Source: Nitrospirales bacterium
Lineage (GTDB): Bacteria > Nitrospirota > Nitrospiria > Nitrospirales > UBA8639
Assembly (NCBI GenBank): GCA_021604105.1
Contig: BQIW01000022.1
Span: 1 to 53,602, forward strand
Direction of reading: 5' to 3'
Length of the DNA: 53,602 nucleotides
Below the pieces are notes generated by a model, which worked only from the letters and a program-made list of their open reading frames with translations, did not search any database and had not been told where the DNA came from. The translations under genes and the position numbers were made by a program. Below, in pieces: positions 17,486 to 24,851 of the stretch; the stretch's first letter is position 1, and each line of letters opens with the position of its first letter.

Positions 17486-18739
17486 ATGAAGTTTGAAAAA
17501 TATCCCATTTCAGATGCTTTGAAAAACAACTTGTCCCGACTCGGGTTTGTGAAAACCACGGACATCCAATTTAAAGCCATGCCCTCGATCATGGCGGGGG
17601 AAGATGTTCTGGCCATCGCGCAAACAGGGACGGGGAAAACGGCAGCATTTGCCATCCCGATCATCAATCACCTTGACCAGTGGAAAAGGAGTCAACGCTC
17701 CAATGGTATCCAATGTATTGTCATGGTGCCGACGCACGAACTGGCGATGCAGATTGGAGAGGTCTTTGCCCAGCTTTCCAAACAGACCAAGGTCAAGGTG
17801 TTTGCCATGTATGGCGGCGTGGAGCAGGACCCGCAGATACAAACACTTCAGAAAGGCATCGATGTGCTCATTGCGACACCCGGCCGCCTGTTTGATCTAA
17901 TCAGTCAGGGGTATGTTCGGCTGGAACGGGTCCAAACCCTTGTGCTGGATGAAGCTGATCACATGCTGGATCTCGGATTTATCGGTGATATTCATGCGAT
18001 CAAAAAAAAGCTGCCACACAATCATCAAACGCTCTTTTTTTCGGCAACCATTAATACCGAAATCAAAAAACTGGCATATTCTCAGGTGAGGCATTCGGCT
18101 ATCCGGATTCAAATCTCGCCGGACAATCGTGTCTCCAAAAATGTCTCTCACTATGTGATGTTCGTTGAAATGGACGATAAACGGTTTTTCCTGGAGCGGT
18201 TCCTAAGCGATAATCCTGAGAGCCGGGTGATCGTGTTTGTCCGGACCCGAGTGCGCGCTGAACGGGTTGCCAAGGCGATGGGGCGTGTCGGAAAAGCCAC
18301 GCTGACCATTCATGGGGAAAAGGATCAGCGTGACCGGGCTGCGGTCATGAACGCCTTTAAAACAGGGGCCTGTCAGGTTTTAATTGCCACAGATGTCAGC
18401 GCACGCGGGATCGACATTCCGGATGTTCATTATGTGCTGAACTATGACTTACCGGATAAAGCAGAAAACTACGTGCATCGTGTGGGAAGAACCGGGCGTG
18501 GCGTCAAAAAGGGGATTGCGATTTCGTTCTGCAGCAAAGAAGAAAAGGTCCGACTTGAGGAGATTCAGGTGTTTTTAGATCAAGAGATCGAGGTCGTCAA
18601 AATCACAAAAAAGGATTATGCATTTACGGTGACGCATCCCAGCGGGGAACTCAGCTTGGAAGAGCTGATAAAAGAAATTGAGGAGGAAGAGAACCATAAA
18701 AAAAAGAAAAAAAGAAAGCCTGAAAAGAGGAAAAAATAG
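17486..18739 (+). CDS. DEAD-box ATP-dependent RNA helicase
   Basis: All core motifs of a DEAD-box helicase are present in 417 residues: the Q motif with Gln28, Walker A AQTGTGKT (45-52), PTHELA, TPGRLFD, DEAD at 155-158, SAT, then ARGIDIP and HRVGRTGRG of the second RecA domain. A short C-terminal extension is very rich in Lys and Glu, typical of RhlE/SrmB-like bacterial helicases and likely to bind RNA. It probably acts on ribosome assembly or RNA decay. It is monocistronic and close to the minimal size for the family. Confidence 0.95.
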   Translation: MKFEKYPISDALKNNLSRLGFVKTTDIQFKAMPSIMAGEDVLAIAQTGTGKTAAFAIPIINHLDQWKRSQRSNGIQCIVMVPTHELAMQIGEVFAQLSKQTKVKVFAMYGGVEQDPQIQTLQKGIDVLIATPGRLFDLISQGYVRLERVQTLVLDEADHMLDLGFIGDIHAIKKKLPHNHQTLFFSATINTEIKKLAYSQVRHSAIRIQISPDNRVSKNVSHYVMFVEMDDKRFFLERFLSDNPESRVIVFVRTRVRAERVAKAMGRVGKATLTIHGEKDQRDRAAVMNAFKTGACQVLIATDVSARGIDIPDVHYVLNYDLPDKAENYVHRVGRTGRGVKKGIAISFCSKEEKVRLEEIQVFLDQEIEVVKITKKDYAFTVTHPSGELSLEELIKEIEEEENHKKKKKRKPEKRKK

Positions 18740-18840
18740 ATCCAAGAACTCGCTTCCCACTCAGGAAGCCTTGAAATCAAGTACCAATCTTCAAGCAACT
18801 TGCTCAACGCCATATTGGGCGCTCCCCGCTCATTGCGCCT

Positions 18841-19036
18841 ATCGCAGGGTTTCGGCCCTGCAGCCGAGGTCCTTTTGTTTCGGCAAAAGGACCCAAAACC
18901 ATTGACGCCCAGTTCGGCCTCTTTAGATTAAGCAGACGCAGGCAACCGGAGGGCGGGCCAACTCGCCAGGCTCAAACAAGGCCGCCAATGCTTGAAGAGC
19001 GTCCGCCATTAAGGCCGAACAGCAGGCGTCGGGTTA
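18841..19036 (-). repeat. Repeat B, copy 1
   Basis: Read on the minus strand this element aligns with 21215-21412: GACGCCTG, CGGACGCTCTTCAAGCATTG, GAGTTGGCCCG, GGCGTCA, TGGTTTTGG and TTTTGCCGAAACAAAAG follow in the same order. It contains self-complementary arms around the GCCGAAACAAAAG centre. It is in inverted orientation to copy 2, and the pair encloses the 476-residue membrane protein gene. Confidence 0.85.
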
Positions 19037-19061
19037 AAGGAAAGGGAACGAAGTATATAAT

Positions 19062-19156
19062 GGGGTCTGGTCGTGCTATCACGCAATCCACTTTCGGCTT
19101 TACTCGATTACCCACAAAGCGTGACTACCCGCTATCATATTACAAGACCTGACCCC
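19062..19156 (+). repeat. Repeat C, copy 1
   Basis: This 95-base element starts GGGGTCTGGTC and ends GACCTGACCCC, which are mutually complementary at the ends. Its centre carries ATCACGCAATCC, CTTTCGGCTT and AAAGCGTGAC. Copy 2 lies on the far side of the accessory gene in the same orientation. Confidence 0.75.
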
Positions 19157-19404
19157 GCACACCGACACATCGACAACATCCTGACCTACTACCAGCATCC
19201 AGTGGCCAACGCGATAAGCGAGGAACTCAACAGCCAGATTCAGAAGATCAAGAGCATGGCCTGCGGATTCCAAAACCTGGAGAATTTCAAGGCGGCTATC
19301 TACTTCCACTGCAGAGACCTTGATCTGTACCCATGCTATAGCCGGAAGCGCCAATTTGTTTGTACCAATGAAGGTCCCGACCTCCAATCTATTTATCCAA
19401 TGGC

Positions 19405-20835
19405 TTACCGTCTGACTCTCATGCGAATTGCTAGGACGAAAAGACCAATTTGCAAAGGCGACCAGATGGATTGAATCACTTGAGTCCATTTGGAAACATT
19501 TCCAGTGGGAACTAATTCTGGACGCTGAAGCGTGCCAACCTGGATACTATGGAGTAACCAATAGGACCAGCCGTGACCGGGATCGTATATATCATTTAAC
19601 CAATATATAACTGATGCCAGCAAAGTTCCGAATATTAATATTCCGACTGCTCGACCCCATCCAAGTCCGTATCCGCTGAACAACCAATACAAAAATTCCA
19701 GGGAGAAATACCGACGTCTCCTGCCTTCCTCACGTCGTCTCATTTCCATTTCCCCGTAGTGGAAATAACCCGCCTGCAATTGGTTACCTTTCCGTTGGTA
19801 CTGTTCTTTCAAAATTTGATAAGACTCCCTTAAATTTTTTATTTTTAAGGAATTTCCCGTCTTGCGAACATGAACCTCATCTTTGAGTATGTCTCTTCCA
19901 AACCAAGATAGTCCCATAGGATTCCAATGCAGCCATTGAATATTGGCCAGACTGAATTTTTCAAAATTATTCCCTAATAAACAGCATTCACTCAAATCGC
20001 AATTTTTAATCGAAATCTGTTCTTCACTTGCCAACAACTGGAGTGGCTTTGTCTCTGCGAAAATTTTCATAGGAGGATGTGAGAATGGACTGGCGAAAAT
20101 TACTTGGCCAGCAACTATTAATCCATTAATCCGAAGGATTGGGGGAACAGAACTGCCAGCAAGGGAAATTCCGCAGTCTCTAAGATACGAGGAATTAAGA
20201 TTAATCTCAGACTCAGGAGAGAATTTCGTATTTTCTAGATCAAACTGTGCACCAAACATACAATCTTGAATGTCTAGAATAGAAGAAATTGTGCTTGCAT
20301 TTGCTCTGAAATTAGAAATAAATTTTGCCTGAATATTAAGCTTCCCCCTAATCTCGGTTTCCTCAATAGAAATTACTCCAATTGCATCTGGGCTCTTTAT
20401 GTTTAGGTCATTGTGAAAAATTGATCCCTTAGACATTATTTGGCCGCAACGCCCTCTGCATTCAATTTCTACAAGACCTACAACGGTACAATGTTCCAGA
20501 ATATTGATGCCACCTAGGTCTTGGGACTCAATAAGAAAACCTTTTTGAAATGTAACGTTCTTAAATTCCAAAATCCCTTTATTTTCAATAACGGTTTTTC
20601 TCAAATCCAATACATCAAGAAATTCTTTGGCTTTAATTTCAAACCCGCGAGGGAATATCACCTTTTGAAAGTTAGTGTGGCCCTTCCCAGTCAAATGATC
20701 GAATATTTGTTGAAAGACAAGCCTGGCTTCCCCACCAGTTTTCGATTGGGAGGAATGAAGGATGCAATGGCCCTCATTCTCCTTACGCTCTAGGCCACAA
20801 ATATCCCAATGTTGACAACGTTCTTCAGGATTCAT
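19405..20835 (-). CDS. Pentapeptide-like beta-helix protein with Cys/His cluster and channel-like membrane tail
   Basis: The 476-residue protein has three parts. Residues 1-30 hold a putative zinc knuckle (Cys7, Cys13, Cys24, His27). About 55-300 is a series of irregular repeats with alternating hydrophobic residues (such as ILEFKNVTFQKGFLI and LNIKSPDAIGVISIEETEI), typical of degenerate pentapeptide or right-handed beta-helix proteins. About 330-375 has YQILKEQYQRKGNQLQAGYFHYGEME and then a basic stretch. Two membrane helices (394-412 and 458-470) flank a pore-loop-like segment without the TVGYG filter. It is clearly more AT-rich than its neighbours and is enclosed by repeats B and C, suggesting horizontal acquisition. 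Function is unknown; an effector or channel in stress or defence is possible. Confidence 0.8.
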   Translation of the reverse strand: MNPEERCQHWDICGLERKENEGHCILHSSQSKTGGEARLVFQQIFDHLTGKGHTNFQKVIFPRGFEIKAKEFLDVLDLRKTVIENKGILEFKNVTFQKGFLIESQDLGGINILEHCTVVGLVEIECRGRCGQIMSKGSIFHNDLNIKSPDAIGVISIEETEIRGKLNIQAKFISNFRANASTISSILDIQDCMFGAQFDLENTKFSPESEINLNSSYLRDCGISLAGSSVPPILRINGLIVAGQVIFASPFSHPPMKIFAETKPLQLLASEEQISIKNCDLSECCLLGNNFEKFSLANIQWLHWNPMGLSWFGRDILKDEVHVRKTGNSLKIKNLRESYQILKEQYQRKGNQLQAGYFHYGEMEMRRREEGRRRRYFSLEFLYWLFSGYGLGWGRAVGILIFGTLLASVIYWLNDIYDPGHGWSYWLLHSIQVGTLQRPELVPTGNVSKWTQVIQSIWSPLQIGLFVLAIRMRVRR

Positions 20836-20890
20836 AAATCTTTACCAATTTTTTTAAAGAACCCAGTGAACCTTAAAAAGAAAAACTTCT

Positions 20891-20997
20891 GGGGTCACTT
20901 CTGGGATCAGGTATTGCAATCACGCAAACCGCTTTCGGCTTCGCTCAACTATCCCAAAGCGTGACCATCCGCGGTCACATTGAAATATCTGTGACCC
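20891..20997 (+). repeat. Repeat C, copy 2
   Basis: This 107-base element starts GGGGTCACTTCTGGGATCAG and ends TCTGTGACCC. The core ATCACGCAAACC, GCTTTCGGCTTCGCTC and AAAGCGTGAC matches copy 1 closely. It lies just upstream of the 476-residue gene. Confidence 0.75.
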
Positions 20998-21118
20998 AAG
21001 CATATTAGACGCCATTCAATGGCGACTTCGGCCGGCCATCATCCTCGAAATATAAGAGGCTTCCACAGTTTTTGTCTTTTTCTAAGGTTTCTTATGCGGA
21101 TGGGCATAAGACAGGCGG

Positions 21119-21149
21119 ATTCTTGTTCAACGAGCGAAATTAGTCAAGC
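21119..21149 (-). promoter_or_regulatory. TTGACT-N17-AAGAAT element upstream of the accessory gene
   Basis: On the minus strand TTGACT (21142-21147) and AAGAAT (21119-21124) are separated by 17 bases, beginning AATTTC. The arrangement is as in the elements before the two mntA-hepT pairs and the cupin gene, but the TCAATTGA palindrome is changed here. It lies about 285 bases upstream of the 476-residue gene start, so a link to that gene is possible but not certain. Confidence 0.4.
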
Positions 21150-21214
21150 TGTGAGGCCCACTGCAAGTTGAAAAATTTCAAGAAGAAATTCGCATCTGGA
21201 AATCTTCCTTTTTT

Positions 21215-21412
21215 TCCGGTCCGACGCCTGCCGTCCGGCCATCGGGTCGGACGCTCTTCAAGCATTGGCGGGCCTTGTCTGAGCGCAGAGAGTTGGCCCG
21301 CTCCCCACTTCTTGGCGTCCGTCCCATCCAATGAGGCCGGACGGGGCGTCACTGGTTTTGGTCACTTTTGCCGAAACAAAAGTGACTCGGCTGCCGGTCC
21401 GAAAACCGGCAA
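21215..21412 (+). repeat. Repeat B, copy 2
   Basis: This roughly 198-base element has GACGCCTGCCGTCCGG, CGGACGCTCTTCAAGCATTG, GAGTTGGCCCG, GGCGTCACTGGTTTTGG and TTTTGCCGAAACAAAAG. It is inverted relative to copy 1 at 18841. GGTCACTTTTG and CAAAAGTGAC form a hairpin arm in its right part, and CCGGTCC/CCGG arms are near its end. Confidence 0.85.
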
Positions 21413-21711
21413 GAAAATTCATTGAGGCATACAACCACTTTTCTCTAAAACATAGAGACTGTGAACCTGCAAACGACACGGCATTCGGCCAACCTTCCAT
21501 CAAGAGAACAAAAGGCTCAACAAAAGATTTGATCACTTTTCAATCCCATTTCCCTTTCAAATTTTTCAGGAATATGACTCCGAGATAGAAAAATTATCCT
21601 TGCATAGATTTTCTCAATAACCCCAAAGGTGAGAAAAATTCTCACATGAGTTTAGAAAATTCGGGTGAAATGATTATTGAAATTCGAGGGCGGTCGCTCA
21701 TGAGAGCATGC

Positions 21712-21748
21712 GTATCTGATTCGATACCACGTGTATCGTCATTGATAC
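21712..21748. promoter_or_regulatory. Twin GTATC-N6-GATAC palindromes, 21 bp apart
   Basis: GTATCTGATTCGATAC (21712-21727) and GTATCGTCATTGATAC (21733-21748) share identical arms and are offset by exactly 21 bases, two helical turns. A further half-site, GATACGTATG, sits at about 21938. The nearest gene is the hemopexin-cytochrome gene starting 218 bases downstream. They look like tandem operators for a dimeric regulator that I cannot name. Confidence 0.55.
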
Positions 21749-21966
21749 GCGCAACGCATGTGGAATTGAGAGCAGCAGTATCAGCAAGGATGTGAAGTCT
21801 AGTGCCAGTAGGAGCTATTAATCCGTTCCCGAAAATGTCTCTTTCCCACCGTTTATGAGTAGGAATGTGTCTTGCTTATACATCCGAACGACATCGAGTA
21901 TGGCTCGAACTGAGGAACGTAGTGGATGTACGCAATTGATACGTATGATGAGAAAGGGATCACGCT

Positions 21967-23700
21967 ATGAGAATGTCACGTGAAATTTTCCTGTCGACAC
22001 TCTGCGGAATATTCATCGCAGTGAGCTTCTGTGGGACAGTGGACGTTTGGGCTCAGTTGACCGGTTCAGGAAAGCTGGTGCCGGTGGTATGGAATAACGG
22101 CAAGGTCTATTTCTTCCAGGGAAATGAGTATGCCCGATACGATATCGCCCAGGATAGGGCGGACAGTGACGATGGGGTAGGCAACCCCTACCCTCGCCCT
22201 ATCCGGAACATCTGGCCTGGACTCTTTCAGTCGAACATGGACGCGGCAGTCTTCTGGCCTGCGCCTCCTCCGGGTGGTACAGAAAACAAGACGGTCGCCT
22301 ATTTCTTCAAAGGCCATCAGTTCATGAGATATGACGTTGAGGCTGATCGGGCTGATGCGGCAGATGGTGCCGGCCGGGCTTACCCACAGCCGATCTCGTT
22401 GAAGTGGCCTGGGATCTGGACAGATCGGGTGGATGCCGTTGTGATTTGGCCTGTCCCGAGAAACGGCAGGACCGTCGCGTACTTTTTCCGGGATGATCAG
22501 TACATCCGCTTTGACGTGAGGAGGCATCGGGCTGACCCTGGCTACCCGAAACCCATTGCGGGCAATTGGCCAAATTTCAAGTTTCCAGGTGGAATCGACG
22601 GTGCGGTGGCCTGGCCGACGAGGATTGAGGGAAAGTCGGTTGTCTATTTCTTTAAAGGCAATCAGTATATGCGGTATGACGTTGTGGCTGATCGTGCCGA
22701 CGATCAAACCGGGGGAGGGCTCGGCTATCCTGCGCCTGTTGCCGGGAATTGGCCCGGGCTTCTCCTAACCTCACCGGGCGGGACGGATGCCCTTGCAGCC
22801 TTTGCACAGGAGTGCGATCAGGCCATCGGCGCGTCTGTTCCCGATTTCGATGTCGATAGCCCGTTGGGGACAACGGTTCCGACCGATCATCTCACTCCGG
22901 CTAGCGCGACCTATCCGGACGGCATCTGTGATCGTCCGAATGTGCTCAATGGAAAATGCGATCGTGGCAGCCGTTTTCGGGTACTGGTCAATACGCCAGA
23001 CGCATACGTAGTGGCGCATGCCCGAAAGATGGGCCTCCCCCAAGGGCAGTATGGCGACGTGGCAATCATCCAGCACAATACAGTCAATGGCAAAACGTGT
23101 TTCTACCAGGGAGCACTGGAAGACTTTCACTTGAGCCATGATGGTAAGGTCAAGGCACCTTCCAAGGGGGTGGGCAATCCACCTTTCTGGATGACACCGT
23201 CACAAATTGTCAACAGCGAATTCCCCTGCGTCAGTTGCCATGACAATGGGCCAATCATCCGATCACCGTATCTCGCCCAGATATCCGGCCCCAACCAGTT
23301 GCCCGGTGCGGGTGATGTCACCTTCAACAGCGACCCCGAGCCCTATTCCTTTGTCGGCGCTGATTTCGCCTCATGGAAAGCTTATAAGGTCGAGGTCCGG
23401 GACAACCTATGCAACAACTGTCATCGCATGGGGGTCAACAACGTGAGTAACACCGGCAACGTCGGTAACAATGGCACGGCCCTCGATCTAGGCATCAAGG
23501 CCACGGCCCATTCACAGAAGAGTAAGCACCCCCACTCAGTCACATCGCCGATATGGATGACGCCCGGGCAGATCACCTTCGACCAGGCGACGGCTGATGC
23601 TGCACTTGCAATCAAGCAATGCGCCGAGCAGTTCCGTGCAGGAATGCCATTCCTGCCCAATTCGCCAAGTTGTAAAATTACGCAATTTACTACGCCGTAG
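21967..23700 (+). CDS. Exported four-repeat hemopexin propeller fused to a di-haem cytochrome c module
   Basis: The 577-residue protein begins with a signal peptide (residues 1-29, cleavage after VDVWA). Four hemopexin-like repeats follow (about 37-85, 92-150, 154-201, 209-264), each with the pattern YFFKGxQYMRYD and a closing WPG or WPN, as in a four-bladed propeller. After a linker with several Cys (283, 321, 331, 378) two haem c motifs appear, CVSCH at 421-425 and CNNCH at 482-486. Each is paired with a WMTPxQI segment (408-414 and 530-536). Hemopexin repeats mediate ligand or protein binding, and CxxCH motifs attach haem covalently in the periplasm. The combined protein is likely a periplasmic or surface electron-transfer or haem-handling protein. 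AAGGGATCACGCT supports the start; a second ATG lies two codons on. Confidence 0.88.
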   Translation: MRMSREIFLSTLCGIFIAVSFCGTVDVWAQLTGSGKLVPVVWNNGKVYFFQGNEYARYDIAQDRADSDDGVGNPYPRPIRNIWPGLFQSNMDAAVFWPAPPPGGTENKTVAYFFKGHQFMRYDVEADRADAADGAGRAYPQPISLKWPGIWTDRVDAVVIWPVPRNGRTVAYFFRDDQYIRFDVRRHRADPGYPKPIAGNWPNFKFPGGIDGAVAWPTRIEGKSVVYFFKGNQYMRYDVVADRADDQTGGGLGYPAPVAGNWPGLLLTSPGGTDALAAFAQECDQAIGASVPDFDVDSPLGTTVPTDHLTPASATYPDGICDRPNVLNGKCDRGSRFRVLVNTPDAYVVAHARKMGLPQGQYGDVAIIQHNTVNGKTCFYQGALEDFHLSHDGKVKAPSKGVGNPPFWMTPSQIVNSEFPCVSCHDNGPIIRSPYLAQISGPNQLPGAGDVTFNSDPEPYSFVGADFASWKAYKVEVRDNLCNNCHRMGVNNVSNTGNVGNNGTALDLGIKATAHSQKSKHPHSVTSPIWMTPGQITFDQATADAALAIKQCAEQFRAGMPFLPNSPSCKITQFTTP

Positions 23701-23975
23701 AGATCATATCGTTGACGATTGAAAGGAGGACAAAAGGAATATCGCAGGGACGGTAAGAATAATTCTTGTCTGTTCTGTTCAGAATCGTAAGAGACAGCAT
23801 TCGTTCTACTTCTTGGGCGGGCCGTTAACCCCCTAGACACAATGCGGTTATGGCCTACGATCATCTCCTTTTTCTTTTCCACGTATGATGTGGTCTCGGT
23901 GCTCACACTCCCACTGGCAACAGGACCTGCTTTATGACGATTTATTGGGGGACCGGACGAGTGCCGTCCGAGCTA
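23701..23975. other. Spacer with a strong orphan SD and an mtgA fragment
   Basis: The cytochrome gene is followed 20 bases later by GAAAGGAGGACAAAAGG with no ATG at a useful distance. At 23867-23901 lies a 35-base sequence matching the 3' end of mtgA. No gene is seen. Confidence 0.5.
23850..23906 (-). pseudogene. Fragment matching the 3' end of mtgA
   Basis: In the minus-strand frame this stretch reads TETTSYVEKKKEMIVGHN, against PTETTAYVEKKKELILRR at the C-terminus of the full mtgA gene 1 kb away. At the DNA level 32 of 35 bases match between 23867-23901 and 24884-24918. It is a direct-orientation remnant on the far side of the mntA-hepT pair and has no start codon of its own. Confidence 0.7.
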
Positions 23976-24320
23976 TCAGCTTAGATCTACCGAAGTGACG
24001 CGTTCCAGTTCTGCGATTAGCGGTGGAAGGTCTTCTTGCGCGGTTTTCCAGAGAATATCCAGGTCGATGTCGAAATAAGCATGAACCAACCGGTGGCGCA
24101 TGCCGACCATGTCGTCCCATGGTATTCCGCAGGTTTGATCTCGAGTGTCCGTTGTCACTTGGTAGGCCGCCTCCCCAATAATCTCAATAGCTTTGACCAT
24201 AGCCAACACCAATTGACGATCACTGTTTAAGTCAAAGCGGGTCCGACCACGCACAAATTCAACGGCTTCGCGGGCGGCATCCAACATATGTCGGAACCGG
24301 ATGAGGTCATCCTCCCTCAT
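23976..24320 (-). CDS. hepT: HepT-like HEPN ribonuclease toxin
   Basis: The 114-residue protein is a full-length HEPN-domain toxin of the DUF86/HepT family. It has the RX4HXY motif (RHRLVHAYF) and the conserved [11 protein letters not shown] helix. In the family HepT cleaves RNA and is neutralised when the MNT antitoxin adds AMP units to the motif Tyr. Its start overlaps the end of mntA by 14 bases, so translation is coupled. The paralogous copy at 6571-6915 has the same length but a nonsense codon at residue 17, so only this copy is expected to work. Confidence 0.92.
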   Translation of the reverse strand: MREDDLIRFRHMLDAAREAVEFVRGRTRFDLNSDRQLVLAMVKAIEIIGEAAYQVTTDTRDQTCGIPWDDMVGMRHRLVHAYFDIDLDILWKTAQEDLPPLIAELERVTSVDLS

Positions 24321-24612
24321 ATTGGACCTCTGCTTCTTCCAGGATTCGCTGACGGAAATACCGGCTCAAGTCCTGAGGCGTGCGAAGATCAACCTTCCGA
24401 CCTCCCAGCAGCACTGAAAGCTCTCGTTCCATACGCGCGATCCCGAAGAGGCCAGGGACCTGGTCGGGTTCAAACTCGACCAGCAAATCAATGTCGCTGT
24501 CGGGACGAAAATCAGCACGGAGCGCCGACCCGAAAACCGCCAACCGCTGGATACTATGCTCACGGCAAAATGCAGCTATGGCGTCTTTAGGTATTGAAAT
24601 TTCAGAATTCAT
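24307..24612 (-). CDS. mntA: MntA-like nucleotidyltransferase antitoxin
   Basis: This 101-residue MNT-family nucleotidyltransferase carries the active-site motif [20 protein letters not shown] with the two metal-binding Asp residues. The substrate region [11 protein letters not shown] follows. It is thought to AMPylate HepT and so act as antitoxin. The ATG at 24612 follows GGAGGTAGAGGA, a strong ribosome-binding site; an upstream in-frame start would add 28 unrelated residues. It forms an operon with hepT. Confidence 0.92.
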   Translation of the reverse strand: MNSEISIPKDAIAAFCREHSIQRLAVFGSALRADFRPDSDIDLLVEFEPDQVPGLFGIARMERELSVLLGGRKVDLRTPQDLSRYFRQRILEEAEVQYEGG

Positions 24613-24721
24613 TCCTCTACCTCCATAACTATCCAGCTTTCGATTTCCCGATTCGTCAACGCACTTGAACGCGATGCCGGAGCTTAGGTGGACCATCCTT
24701 CACATGCGAAATAGGAAAGCC

Positions 24722-24758
24722 AAATTCTTCGTCAATTGAGTAGATAAGTCAAGTTGCG
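24722..24758 (-). promoter_or_regulatory. Promoter-like element upstream of intact mntA-hepT
   Basis: TTGACT (24747-24752) and AAGAAT (24724-24729) on the minus strand are 17 bases apart, with TCAATTGA in the spacer. It is nearly identical to the element at 7338-7374, while the 110 to 140 bases between element and start codon differ between the two loci. It therefore seems conserved on its own account. Confidence 0.5.
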
Positions 24759-24851
24759 AAAAAGGTGGAAGGGAAAAGAATGTATTGTGAGTTCCTTAAG
24801 CGAAATTTCACAATCGCCTGCCCGTATGGCATAGGGAGCAGAGGAGCTCGC

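Larger units (their letters stand above)
18740..19404. other. Non-coding region holding repeats B and C
   Basis: The 665 bases between the helicase and the 476-residue gene contain repeat B copy 1 (18841-19036) and repeat C copy 1 (19062-19156). The last 250 bases hold only the 3' flank of the accessory gene. A 133-codon plus-strand frame through here begins inside repeat C and is not believable. Confidence 0.5.
20836..21966. other. Long non-coding stretch with repeats and operator-like palindromes
   Basis: The 1.1 kb between the accessory gene and the hemopexin-cytochrome gene contain repeat C copy 2, a promoter-like element, repeat B copy 2 and twin palindromes, each listed separately. Short frames through repeat B are products of the repeat. 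I see no gene. Confidence 0.6.

Noticed and set aside
21168-21588. Short plus-strand frames within repeat B copy 2
   Set aside because: They come from the repeat sequence and have no start context or family.
23421-23906. 161-codon minus-strand frame overlapping the end of the hemopexin-cytochrome gene
   Set aside because: Only its first 20 residues match anything (the mtgA end); the rest is antisense to the cytochrome part. I keep only the mtgA fragment.
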